Source: JACVRX01 sp963831385
Lineage (GTDB): Bacteria > Actinomycetota > Actinomycetes > Jiangellales > Jiangellaceae
Length of the DNA: 64,000 bases
Direction of reading: 5' to 3'
Assembly (NCBI GenBank): GCA_963831385.1
Contig: CAWHPW010000013.1
Coordinates: 186,001 to 250,000 of the forward strand
The translations under genes were made by a program, and so were the position numbers. The notes under the pieces are model-generated. The model saw nothing but the letters and a program-made list of their open reading frames with translations, was not told the DNA's origin and did no database searches. Below, in pieces: positions 9,297 to 17,621 of the stretch (position 1 is the stretch's first letter; every line of letters begins with the position of its first letter).

Positions 9297-9748
9297 GAGA
9301 TTCGTCTCCCTGCCGAGAGAAGCTGGCGCCAGCCTCGGCGAGCGTCGAGCCTGTCGGGGTAGCGGCGGCGGGCTCGCTGAAGACGACTACCGGTACCGAA
9401 AGGTAGTGAAGCGGCCGGCGTGGACTACCGGCCGCAGGCACTTGCCGATGATCTGACCGTCCTCCTGCCGAGCGGCCACGCTGGGCTGTGAACTAAAGGT
9501 CACCACGATCCGACGGGAGGCGGTCGTGCGACATCATGACCGCGGTCGTGATCACCAGGGTGAGATGTGAGCGCAGAACCATGGTCACCACGCCGAGCCG
9601 GCGGCTGAATACCTTGCCGAGCACAGCATGGTCGAGCACACGGCATATGGCGCGGCGGCAGGCTGGTCTCGGGTGTAGGCGGCAGCGGTCGAGGTTTCTG
9701 ACAGCGGAAATCGGTGTGACCGCGCCGACCCAGGCTGTGGATGGGTCC
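9297..9748. other. Gene-poor stretch
   Basis: No frame here resembles a known family. The right-hand part (about 9500-9748) continues the decayed second domain of the universal stress protein without recognisable residues. GC returns to the high level of the rest of the window at about 9300, marking the edge of the lower-GC patch. Confidence 0.4.
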
Positions 9749-10439
9749 TCAAGCTGCGGGCACAACCGCACGTTCCGGTGAGACTCTTTTCGGCCATGCC
9801 GCAGACGTCAAACTGGTGGGCCAACGTCGACCAGACCCGCGGCGTGGTCCACGCATGCACGGCGTGAGCCCGGTGTTTCGCAGGGCGGCCTCAGCGAACG
9901 CGAACTCTGCGGCGCGTTCCGACATCTGCGAGCCGTCGACACCGACGACGACATCTCCTTGTACCCGGTCGAAGTGGCCACCCGCTGCGGTGGGCACCAC
10001 CACGACGGGGGAGGACACCTCCTGCGTCAGCGCGATCGCGGTCGATCCCAGGCGCGACTCAATCGCACCGCCGCGACCACGCGAGCCGACGACGAGCAGA
10101 TGCGCTGACTCGGCCTCGCGCTGAAGTGCAAGCACTGCGGGTTCCCTCAGATGGACGGCGGTCCGAGCTTCGACCGGCTGCGCGACCTGCCGCGCGAGAT
10201 CAGCCGCGTCGTTGACGACGTCATTCGCCCATGACTCTTGGTAGGCGGTGAGGTGTTCCCAGAAGGACTCGGAGGTGGGTGGCGGCATCAGCGGATCAAG
10301 GACGGCGGCAGCGACGATCCGCAGCGGCAGTTGGCGCATGTGGGCCTCTTGGTGCCGCCCAGCGCACAGCGACCCGGCTGCCCTCCCAACCATCCACGCC
10401 TACGACGATCGCGCGGTTTTCGTCATTTGCGCTGTCCAT
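9749..10439 (-). pseudogene. Tandem universal stress protein, frameshifted and truncated
   Basis: The first UspA domain begins at an ATG at 10439 (RAIVVGVDGWEGSRVAVRWAA). It shifts frame at about 10345-10362, then continues to the nucleotide-binding motif VGSRGRGG with VVVVPTAAG at its end. A second domain starts (DVVVGVDGSQMSERAAEFAF), shifts again near 9855 (HAWTTPRVWSTLAHQFDV) and then loses all resemblance, so its own ATP-binding motif is missing. An intact protein would have about 290 residues and bind ATP in the cytosol. This copy is almost certainly non-functional. Confidence 0.65.
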
Positions 10440-10660
10440 CAATTACTGGCTCCTCACCCGGCCGAGCGCCAGTCAGGGGCGCCCCTGCCCTCCTGCGCTC
10501 CGCCGAGCCGAAGTGGCTGTAGCGGACGACCCGCTGCGGACGCCCACGTCAGGCAACGCCAACACGTCTGGTGCATACCTCGCTCGTCGCTGTCGCCGCC
10601 ATGGTGTGGCTCCGACTATTGGCCCAGACTTGCGGCCGGGACCGAGGCGCGGCGCCAACC

Positions 10661-11053
10661 TCACAACCCACCTTCCACCCGTTTACCGGTGCTGGGCGTT
10701 TGGCAAGACCACGATAGGGCTTCGTCGTCCCAGCAAGGAGATCGTTCGCGGCCACCGTCCGGTGACCTCACCGTTTCGCCGACTGCCTGCTCGTCCTCGA
10801 GGTGTCGTCGACGTCGACTCACCAGGGTGGGCACGATAGGCAGGTGGGCCACCGGGCCGCGGTCCACCACGGTCTCCCGATAGACGGTCCCGGTTGTCCC
10901 GTCGGCGAACGTCAAGCGACGGCCTACATGCTGCTCCGGCAAGTGCACCCGGCGGCGTGCCAGCAGGCCGGCCGTCGTCACTGCACACCGGGCCAGCCGT
11001 CCGATAGCTGCCCCCAGGGCCACCCGATGCTTCTCGTGCACCGTCTCGTCCAT
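10661..11053 (-). CDS. Hypothetical protein, probably truncated
   Basis: A frame of 130 codons starting at 11053. Residues about 28-75 (RRRVHLPEQHVGRRLTFADG, then VYRETVVDR) look like a real soluble domain that I recall only from unnamed actinobacterial proteins. After about residue 75 the composition becomes Arg/Ser rich and unconvincing. I read it as the 5' part of a gene whose 3' part was lost or shifted out of frame. No function is assigned. Confidence 0.35.
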   Translation of the reverse strand: MDETVHEKHRVALGAAIGRLARCAVTTAGLLARRRVHLPEQHVGRRLTFADGTTGTVYRETVVDRGPVAHLPIVPTLVSRRRRHLEDEQAVGETVRSPDGGRERSPCWDDEALSWSCQTPSTGKRVEGGL

Positions 11054-11728
11054 CGAACACCTCTCACCAGGTCACCAGGTGGTACCGCTCCGATTCCACT
11101 GTCCCGAACCACGCCGCAATGCGGCAGAGGCTATGGGCCCGGCCCTGAAGGACCGAGGTCTGACCTCGCCCCAGACATCTGACAGCGCGAAATGGTGGCG
11201 AACCTCGGACGAACGCGCCACCGACGGTGCCGGCGAGGCTCATCACGACGGCGGCGACGACCGCTCAGGCGGATTCTGACCCATGGTCTGATGGCGCTGG
11301 CGTCGCCGATGCGTCTCGGCCACGTCGTGGAAGATCGCAATGAGCGCATCGTTCACCTGCTCGCCGCTGAGCCTTGCCGGCTCCTCGATCCTCGCGCGCA
11401 CGCCGTGGACCATAGCGCCCACCCAAGACAGAAGGCCGAGCGCGCAGCCGGTGTTCAATCGGCCACCCGCCAACGCTGACCCTGCATGCCGAATTCGGCG
11501 ATTCGGACCGAGAATCCGACCCGTCTGGCGGTGTCGGGGCTGGTCGCAGGCGTTCACGCTCATGCGCGGTCGTCCGGGATGCCAGCCCAATGCGCACATG
11601 CCTCCGCTCAGCCCGGCTCTTTCACGAGAATTCGTCGTGGCTGGCTCGCTGGTGAGCGTCGGCTACGCTGCGAGCGAGCGGCGAGCAAGAGCACCGAGTC
11701 GTGCTCAACGACAATCAGATCGGCTGAT
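11054..11728. other. Gene-poor stretch
   Basis: Several overlapping frames of 60-130 codons exist, including one at 11243-11599 on the minus strand, but none shows a family motif or an obvious ribosome site. I see no tRNA, no repeat and no strong terminator. The promoter of the RraA-like gene should be at the right end. Confidence 0.4.
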
Positions 11729-12406
11729 GTGGACCTGAAGGTGAACTCGACCGGAGACCGCGCAGACGCGCTCAGTGGATTCAAGTGCGCCGATCTGGTC
11801 GACGCTGTGGGTCGAGTCCACCGGCATCGTTGCCACGTGCTTGACCTGGTGAGCCCCACGCCCGGCCGGATCCTGTTTGGTCCGGCGGCCACCATCTCCT
11901 ATTACCCCAGCTGTTCCGTGGCGCTCGACCCGCAGCGCTACAACTTTGCAAACCTGTTCTACGAGGCGGTCGGCGACCAGCCCGCAGGCAAGGTTCTCGT
12001 GTTGGCCAGCAATGGCTATACCAACACCTCGTTGGGCGGTGGGGCCAAGCTGTTCAGGCTCCAAGAGCACGGGCTGGCCGGGGTGCTCACCGACGGGCGG
12101 CTGCGCGACTTCGAGGAGCTGGCGGGATACGACTTCGCCGCCTACTGCTCGGGTGAGGCAACGCACTGGGGCGGCGACGTGGTGACGCCGTTCCAGGCCA
12201 ACGTGTCTGTCGTGGTCGCAGGAGTGGGCGTGGTGCCCGGTCAATACGTTTACGCCGACGCTGCCGGAGCCGTTGTCTTTCCTGAAGGCGAGGTTGACGA
12301 AGTGCTCGCAGAAGCGCGAAAAGTCGCCGCGGAAGACGAGGCGGCCCGCGCTCGGATCGCCGATGAAGACATTTCCGGGCCGCCGACAGGAACGAGCGAG
12401 CAATGA
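11729..12406 (+). CDS. RraA-family protein (aldolase-like fold)
   Basis: A protein of about 225 residues. The core GGGAKLFRLQEHGLAGVLTD followed by GRLRD matches the RraA/HMG-aldolase family: a Gly-rich loop, then Asp about 20 residues before Arg-Asp, used for divalent metal and substrate. Members include RNase E inhibitors and 4-hydroxy-4-methyl-2-oxoglutarate aldolases, and the family cannot be split from sequence alone. The start is taken as GTG at 11729; the frame is open further upstream, but that part is Arg/Ser rich and unlike the family. Neighbours are decayed, so they do not suggest a pathway. Confidence 0.7.
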   Translation: MDLKVNSTGDRADALSGFKCADLVDAVGRVHRHRCHVLDLVSPTPGRILFGPAATISYYPSCSVALDPQRYNFANLFYEAVGDQPAGKVLVLASNGYTNTSLGGGAKLFRLQEHGLAGVLTDGRLRDFEELAGYDFAAYCSGEATHWGGDVVTPFQANVSVVVAGVGVVPGQYVYADAAGAVVFPEGEVDEVLAEARKVAAEDEAARARIADEDISGPPTGTSEQ

Positions 12407-12800
12407 GGGCGCTGGGGAAGCCTGGCAGGTGACGGCTGGCAGCGACAGATCTCCAGCTCGGGCACCGTACCCAGGCGTGAACTCTGGGAACTCCAGGGCC
12501 GAGCGATGAACCCGGCGCTCCACCGTATCCTGGCCGGGTCGGGCCTCCTCCTTGAGGACGTTGACCGAGTCATCGAGGCTCATTATCAGGTGCAACCCCT
12601 GGCGGACCGAGGCGGAGCGACTCAACCGCTCATCCGGTTGACGATCGCCCACGGCTGCACGGACTCATTGAGCGCGAGCCGGACTCGTGGCGCCTTCGAG
12701 CAGAGCCGCCGCCGCGCCGCCGCGGTCGTCGCGGAACGCGCTAAGTGAAGCGGCATCCTTCTCCTTGCGAAGGAGACACCGTTGCGCGGCGCAAGGACGT
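12407..12800. other. Gene-poor stretch
   Basis: No coding frame with family resemblance was found between the RraA-like gene and the ATPase remnant. An 80-codon frame at 12506-12748 has no motif and no convincing ribosome site. Confidence 0.4.
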
Positions 12801-12804
12801 AGCC

Positions 12805-13085
12805 CACACCGAATGGCTCATCGGCCGCGGTCCGGAGGTCGAAGTCCGGAGTCTTCGTCGAGGTGGCTGTCGTGCACGGCGGTGCACTCCTGCTCTCTGG
12901 CGAGGCAGGCGTCGGCAAGTCCGTCCTCTCGGACGCGAAGTGTGCCGCGGTGGCCGGGGTCCCGGCATCGCTCGTACCGCCGCTGCGGTGTTCGTGGTCG
13001 ACGTCAGCCTCTGGGGCCTGCACCAGACCCTTCGCCCGTTCCTCGTCGGACACGTCGGCGCCGGCGCGCGGCGCCCAGCGAGCCT
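12805..13085 (+). pseudogene. Remnant of a LuxR-type AAA ATPase regulator
   Basis: Reading in two frames gives LIGRGPEVE, then GGALLLSGEAGVGKS with an intact Walker A (12899-12922), then in the other frame VDVSLWGLHQTLRPFL. This order matches the N-terminal ATPase of large LuxR/MalT-like regulators. Only about 85 of some 900 residues remain, broken by at least one frameshift, and the stretch runs into the convergent GPP34 gene. It is a dead fragment. Confidence 0.5.
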
Positions 13086-13101
13086 GATCTCCGGGCGTCT
13101 G

Positions 13102-13707
13102 TCAACCGCCTCGCCAGATGTTGTCGAACGCGTCTCCTTCGATCGCTTTCCGTTGCCGCTCAAGTCCCAGTTCCATTACCGCGTTATCGACCGCAGCTAG
13201 CACTGTCGCCACCGCGTCGTCGGCGATGCTCAGGGAGCCCACCGTCTGCTCGCCGTGAATGCCGACGGCCGCTGCGAGTGCGGCGAGAACGGCATCGCCC
13301 GAAGTCCAGCGCTTGACTGCCTCGCGGTGAGCCGGTGAGTCGACCAGCATCGTGCGACCGGTCAGCAAGAGCCTCCAGCGGCGCCGTCGCCGAGTGATCT
13401 GCCCTTCCGCTTCAAGGGCGGCCAGATATGCAGAGAAGAGACCGCGACCTCTGCGCCACAGCCAGTCGCCGACCGACTCGTACGGCTCCTGTCGAACGAG
13501 CGACAATGCCGCCTCATCGAGCAGCCGATCACCTGTCGCCGGCCGGTGGACCGGCACGATGCGCTCACCGTCCAGCCTGATGGCCTGGAGGTCGAGAAGA
13601 TCGATCACCTCGGCCCCCGCGAGCGCGAGCGACAGGTCGCCCTGCTCCGAAGGACGACCGGATTCCATGTCCATCGCGACCATCAGCAGGTCCCGTGGTG
13701 TAGTCAT
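13102..13707 (-). CDS. GPP34 (GOLPH3-like) family protein
   Basis: A 201-residue protein of the GPP34 family, relatives of eukaryotic GOLPH3/Vps74, which bind phosphoinositides and Golgi enzymes; the bacterial role is not established. Family stretches are SLALAGAEVIDLL, PATGDRLLDEA, QEPYESVGDWLWRRGRGL, GRTMLVDSP and the end AFDNIWRG. Length and start fit the family. The ATG at 13707 overlaps the stop of the short AI-2E remnant (ATGA), so translation was once coupled to that transporter gene. It looks intact and is flanked by two broken genes. Confidence 0.8.
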   Translation of the reverse strand: MTTPRDLLMVAMDMESGRPSEQGDLSLALAGAEVIDLLDLQAIRLDGERIVPVHRPATGDRLLDEAALSLVRQEPYESVGDWLWRRGRGLFSAYLAALEAEGQITRRRRRWRLLLTGRTMLVDSPAHREAVKRWTSGDAVLAALAAAVGIHGEQTVGSLSIADDAVATVLAAVDNAVMELGLERQRKAIEGDAFDNIWRGG

Positions 13708-13885
13708 GAACCGCTCCAGGTGGGTCTTGCGCGTGCCACGCCGCGTGCGCCACGTCCAGTCTCGGTCCATGCGGTGTCCGAGGTCCACACGACAGCCGTC
13801 ACCGGGACCGCCAGGAGCGCCCCGATGATCCCCGCGACGATCGCGGTCCCGGTCAGCGCCAGCAGAATCGCTTCTCCTTTCACAA
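13704..13885 (-). pseudogene. C-terminal remnant of an AI-2E-family transporter
   Basis: The frame ending at 13704 contains GTAIVAGIIGALLAVPVTAV, the last transmembrane segment typical of AI-2E/PerM-family permeases, followed by a short polar tail. Only the last 50-60 of about 350 residues remain. Upstream it is replaced by the inverted epoxide-hydrolase copy, so a rearrangement breakpoint lies near 13885-13895. Confidence 0.5.
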
Positions 13886-13894
13886 CACCGTCCG

Positions 13895-14483
13895 CTAGCG
13901 AAGCGACCTGAATGCGGCTCGGACCTCCTCGGGAGAACAGCTGCGGCGGGAGAACAGCTGCGGCGGGAGAACAGCTGCGGCTGTTCCCAGGCGGCGAAGT
14001 GGCCGCCCCTGTCGACCTCGTTGAAGTAAATGAGGTTGGGGTAGGCCTGTTCCGCCCAGCTGCGCGGCGCTTGATACTGCTCGCCGGGAAAGACGCTCGC
14101 GGCAACGGGGATGGAGACGCCCTTCACGTTGAAGAAGCCACCCTTGTATTCCCAATAGAGGCGAGACGCCGAGACCCCCGTGTTCGTCAGCCAATAGAGC
14201 GTGATGTTGTCGAGGATCTCGTCACGCGTCAGTTCGCCCGTGGCGCTCGTGGTCCGGTCCAGAGCAGAGACGACCGCCGCGGCCGGCTGGCCGTCGGCAT
14301 CGTTGTGGTCGAGAAGCCAGGCGGCCAGGCCGACGGGTGAATCCGCAATCCCGTACAAGGTTTGCGGGCGTGACCCCATCAACCTGGCGTAGTCGACTTG
14401 CTTGAACGTTCGCACCAGCTGCTCATAGGCGCGTCGTTCCTCAGCTGAGAGACCGGATGGCGGCGGGTCGCCGGCCTGGAGCC
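13895..14483 (-). pseudogene. Inverted partial copy of the second epoxide hydrolase
   Basis: On the complement the C-terminal half of an epoxide hydrolase is readable (TLYGIADSPVGLAAWLLDHN, then ITLYWLTNTG, then YFNEVDRGGHFAAWEQPQLF, ending EEVRAAFRSLR). It is almost identical in protein and DNA to 18282-18834 on the plus strand, starting at a shared CTCCAGGCCGGCGACCC. The N-terminal half with the catalytic nucleophile is absent. A 17-bp triplication (13931-13981) adds 34 bases and shifts the last 12 residues. In this copy the spot corresponding to the second break of 17622-18834 is unshifted. Confidence 0.85.
13931..13981. repeat. Three perfect tandem copies of a 17-bp unit
   Basis: GGGAGAACAGCTGCGGC occurs three times head to tail (13931-13947, 13948-13964, 13965-13981). 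The plus-strand paralogue at 18834 has only one related unit, so the expansion arose in this copy. Because 34 is not a multiple of three, it breaks the frame. Replication slippage is the simplest cause. Confidence 0.9.
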
Positions 14484-14560
14484 GTGCCGCGGCCCCACAA
14501 AGCGGGAAAGGAGACCTCACGGGGACCATTAGCGCGCAACGCCGCGACCAAGACTCGCAC

Positions 14561-14758
14561 GTGGCTCTGATCGCCAGCGTGACCGCGCTGCTTATCGGGA
14601 TCGGCGCGCTGATCGGCGGGGTGTGGCTCTATGTCTTCGTCGCCAGGGGGTACGCCGCAGCGGCTCACGGCAGCGGGAAGGAGGCCGAGGCCGTGAACTG
14701 CACGTTGTACTCGGTTGACTACGGCCTCGGACCCTTGACCCCCCGACAGGAGCAACGA
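14561..14758 (+). CDS. Short membrane protein or fragment, uncertain
   Basis: A frame with a clear hydrophobic start (VTALLIGIGALIGGVWLYVF) and a polar tail lies just before the AhpD-like gene. It has no stop before that gene and runs on out of frame, so the true end is unknown. It may be a truncated membrane gene joined here by the rearrangement at 14483. Confidence 0.25.
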
Positions 14759-14759
14759 C

Positions 14760-15251
14760 ATGACCGACGTGACCGTCACCAACCGCTGGGCCGACAGCTC
14801 GGCCAACGAGGACTTAACCAAGCTCGCCCGGCACGGCGCCGACACCTTCGGCTACAAGGCCCACCTGCGCATCGATCGCAAGCTCGCCCAACTCTTGCGC
14901 CTTCGTGTGTCTCAGATCAACAACTGCACCTACTGCCTCAGCCTCCACCACGATGCCGCACGCGACGCCGGCATTCCCCAACCGGTGATCGATACCCTGA
15001 CCGCGTGGTGGGAGACAGACTTCCACGATGACGCCGCCCGCGCCGCCCTGGCCTATACGGAGGCGATCACTCGCGTCGCCGACGCGACAGCCGCCGACGA
15101 TTTCGGCGCACGGCACGACGCGCTCGCCGAGCACTTCTCGCAGGAGGAGATCCTCGAGATCATCGGGATCGTCATCAACATGAACGTCTGGACCCGACTC
15201 AAGCTAGCCGAGGGCGCCACCCCCGGGCTCGCCGAGCAGGCGATGTCGTAA
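14760..15251 (+). CDS. Carboxymuconolactone decarboxylase (AhpD-like) protein
   Basis: A 163-residue alkylhydroperoxidase AhpD-like protein. The redox pair Cys56 and Cys59 in NCTYC with His63 (SLHHDAAR) is the AhpD catalytic pattern, so peroxide or thiol chemistry in the cytosol is likely, rather than true carboxymuconolactone decarboxylation. The second half holds the family helices (AALAYTEAITRVAD, then EEILEIIGIVINMNVWTRL). ATG at 14760 follows AGGAGC at a good distance. The zinc-finger/sigma gene starts about 22 bp downstream, an arrangement common in actinobacteria where a CMD gene sits beside an ECF sigma factor. Confidence 0.85.
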   Translation: MTDVTVTNRWADSSANEDLTKLARHGADTFGYKAHLRIDRKLAQLLRLRVSQINNCTYCLSLHHDAARDAGIPQPVIDTLTAWWETDFHDDAARAALAYTEAITRVADATAADDFGARHDALAEHFSQEEILEIIGIVINMNVWTRLKLAEGATPGLAEQAMS

Positions 15252-15273
15252 CCCGATCACCTGCCAAGCAGCG

Positions 15274-15915
15274 GTGCACGCCGCGAGCGACCAGCTCGCC
15301 GGGCTGCTGTCCGACGCCGAGCGAAGCGCGCTCGAGGACCACCTGGCCGGCTGCGACAGCTGCTCGTGCCTCATGGACCAGCTGCGCAGCACCGTCGCCG
15401 TCCTCGGGTCACGCCCCGAGGCGCAGGTCCCCGACTCGCTCCGCGCCATGGTGGCCCACACAGGGGGTGAACGCGCCGAGGCCCTCGTCGCGCAGCTGCC
15501 GCATCTCTACGCCTTCGAACGCGCTCGACGCCAACGCCGCCGACGACCTGGTCCAGGAGACGCTCACCTCCGCGCTCGCCGACCCCGATATCGACACGAC
15601 AGGATCGGTTCTCGCCGCGGCCCTCGAGCGCCGATGCCGGCGCATGGGTCGACCCCGCCCGTGGCATGGGGCCAGACGCAGGTGCTCCGTCCTGACGACG
15701 CTCTCGTCACGACCGAGGCATACGGCGCCGTGGACGCAGCGCTCGCCGAACTCGATCCGATCGACGTCGGTCTCGTCACCCTCGTCGACATCGACGAGGC
15801 GCCATTCAGCCAGGCCGTCCTCGAGCTCGACCTACCCTCCGGCGAGGCGCGCTACCGCCTCGCCCGGGCCCGGTTCGCGGTTCGCGCCGCGCTCGACCGG
15901 TACCTCCGAGGCTGA
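15274..15915 (+). pseudogene. Anti-sigma zinc finger joined to ECF sigma regions, frameshifted
   Basis: The N-terminal part is a zf-HC2 anti-sigma domain: a Cys just before the annotated GTG, then EDHLAGCDSCSCLMDQLR. The middle, in another frame (about 15525-15640), reads NALDANAADDLVQETLTSAL, the sigma-70 region 2 core. The original frame then resumes with AALAELDPIDVGLVTLVDID and RYRLARARFAVRAAL, which fits region 4. The two frames cross at about 15520-15525 and again before 15680. The unit would be a single chain with inhibitor and sigma parts, or two genes fused by deletion. The exact start is unclear because a Cys-containing stretch lies upstream of GTG 15274. Confidence 0.55.
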
Positions 15916-15955
15916 CTGCTCGCCGCTGCCCCAGCGCCGTGGCAAACGCTGACAA

Positions 15956-16233
15956 TCAATCCCGGTAGCGGCCGTCGAATTGGGCGCCTCGGCCGAGTTC
16001 GGTGAAACGGAGCCCGACGATGGCGCCATCCTCGACCATCCAGCGGAGGTCGTAGCGGGCGGGCGCGGTAGCTGGGTCGCCAGAACGAACCGGGCACGCG
16101 CCGGCTGTAGTTCCGGCAGATGGAGCCGGCACGCCTGCGGAGCGCGCGCGGGCTTGTACTTCGCCCGCAGGCCGTGGCTGCGCAACAGGCCGACGGCCAG
16201 TTCCGCCTCAGCGCGGCTGGTGACGACCGCCAT
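15956..16233 (-). pseudogene. Decayed small protein, DUF2007-like start
   Basis: From ATG 16233 the complement reads MAVVTSRAEAELAVGLLRSH, like the start of DUF2007-type proteins. In another frame the end reads MVEDGAIVGLRFTELGRGA and stops at 15956. The two ends may belong to one frameshifted gene or to two fragments. No function is assigned. Confidence 0.3.
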
Positions 16234-16399
16234 CGTGACCGGCGCACCGTCCACGACAGAAGCCAGTAAGCCGGTCTGGGCCGGACCCAAGCGCGAAATC
16301 TCGTTCCAGTCGGCCGGTCGCAGGGCTGTGCGAGACTGGGCGCGTGCCAGCCACTCCGGCGCTCCGGCGCCGGTCGACCGGACCCGGCAGGTGGAGAAC

Positions 16400-17590
16400 A
16401 TGTCCAACGACAACGAAATCCGCCCCTTCAGGCTCGACACGCCGGACGAAGCGATCGCCGAGCTGCGCCGGCGCATCGCGGCGACGCGCTGGCCCAGCAA
16501 GGAGCTCGTCGCCGATCGATCGCAGGGCGTGCAGCTGGCGACGGTGCAGGAGCTCGCCCGCTACTGGACGACCGACTACGACTGGCGCAAGTGCGAGGCG
16601 AGACTGAACGCGCTGCCGCAGTTCACGACCGAGATCGACGGGGTGGAGATCCACTTCATCCACGTCAGGTCGCGGCACGAGAACGCGTTGCCGCTGATCA
16701 TGACGCATGGCTGGCCCGGCTCGGTCATCGAGCTGCTCGAGACCGTCGGCCCGCTGACCGACCCGACCGCGCACGGCGGCACCCCCGAGGACGCATTCCA
16801 CCTGGTGCTGCCGTCCTTGCCCGGCTACGGCTTCTCCGGCGAGCCGACCGAGCTCGGCTGGGACGCCGGCCGCACCGCACGCGCGTGGGCGGAGCTGATG
16901 CACCGCCTCGGCTACACCCGCTACGTCGCCCAGGGCGGCGACGTGGGTGCCCTCGTCACGGACCTGATGGGCCGCCAGGCGGTCGAGGGTTTGGTCGGCT
17001 ACCACCTGAACCTGCTCACGGCGGTGCTCGCAATCGGCGATCAACTGCCCAAGGAATCCGAACAGGAACGCGCAGCGGCCGAGGCGGTCGCGACGTTCAG
17101 GCAGGACGGCTTCGGCTACTTCCTCGAGATGGCAACGCGGCCGCAGACGATCGGCTACGCCCTGCTGGATTCACCCGTCGCGCTGGCGGCCTGGTTGCTC
17201 GACCACGACACGGACAGCTACTACAAGATCTCCCGCGCGTTCGTCGACGGCGAGCCCGTGGGCAATCTCACCCGGGACACCATCGTCGACAACATCACGC
17301 TGTACTGGCTGACCGGCACCGCAGCGTCGGCGGCCCGGTCGTACTGGGAGGACGCACGAGCGCTGGCCGCAGCGCTTGCGAGCGGCCAGCCTCCTCCGGC
17401 GGTCACGGTGCCGGTCGGCTTCACCACGTTCCCCGGCGAGATCTGGGCTGCCCCGCGCAGCTGGGTCGAGGCGGTCTACCCCGGCCTCGCCTACTTCAAC
17501 GAGGTCGACAGGGGCGGCCACTTCGCCGCCTGGGAAGAGCCGGAGCTCTTCTCCGACGAGATGCGCGCCGCATTCAGGTCACTGCGTTGA
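16400..17590 (+). CDS. Epoxide hydrolase (EHN plus alpha/beta hydrolase)
   Basis: A 396-residue epoxide hydrolase that opens epoxides to diols. The N-terminal EHN lid (RPFRLDTPDEAIAELRRRIA, later YDWRKCEARLNALPQF) precedes the alpha/beta hydrolase core. The oxyanion motif is HGWPGS, the predicted nucleophile is Asp181 in GGDVGA (GGDWGA in most relatives) and the catalytic base is His374 in GGHFAAWEEPE. The ATG at 16400 follows AGGTGGAG. The frame is intact. A paralogue follows 31 bp downstream, about 60-70% similar by eye, so the pair arose by tandem duplication. Confidence 0.88.
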   Translation: MSNDNEIRPFRLDTPDEAIAELRRRIAATRWPSKELVADRSQGVQLATVQELARYWTTDYDWRKCEARLNALPQFTTEIDGVEIHFIHVRSRHENALPLIMTHGWPGSVIELLETVGPLTDPTAHGGTPEDAFHLVLPSLPGYGFSGEPTELGWDAGRTARAWAELMHRLGYTRYVAQGGDVGALVTDLMGRQAVEGLVGYHLNLLTAVLAIGDQLPKESEQERAAAEAVATFRQDGFGYFLEMATRPQTIGYALLDSPVALAAWLLDHDTDSYYKISRAFVDGEPVGNLTRDTIVDNITLYWLTGTAASAARSYWEDARALAAALASGQPPPAVTVPVGFTTFPGEIWAAPRSWVEAVYPGLAYFNEVDRGGHFAAWEEPELFSDEMRAAFRSLR

Positions 17591-17621
17591 TCGGCGCACC
17601 CACCAACAACGGAGGTCGTCA

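Noticed and set aside
13931..13981. Possible CRISPR array
   Set aside because: Units of 17 bp are contiguous with no spacers and lie inside a gene copy.
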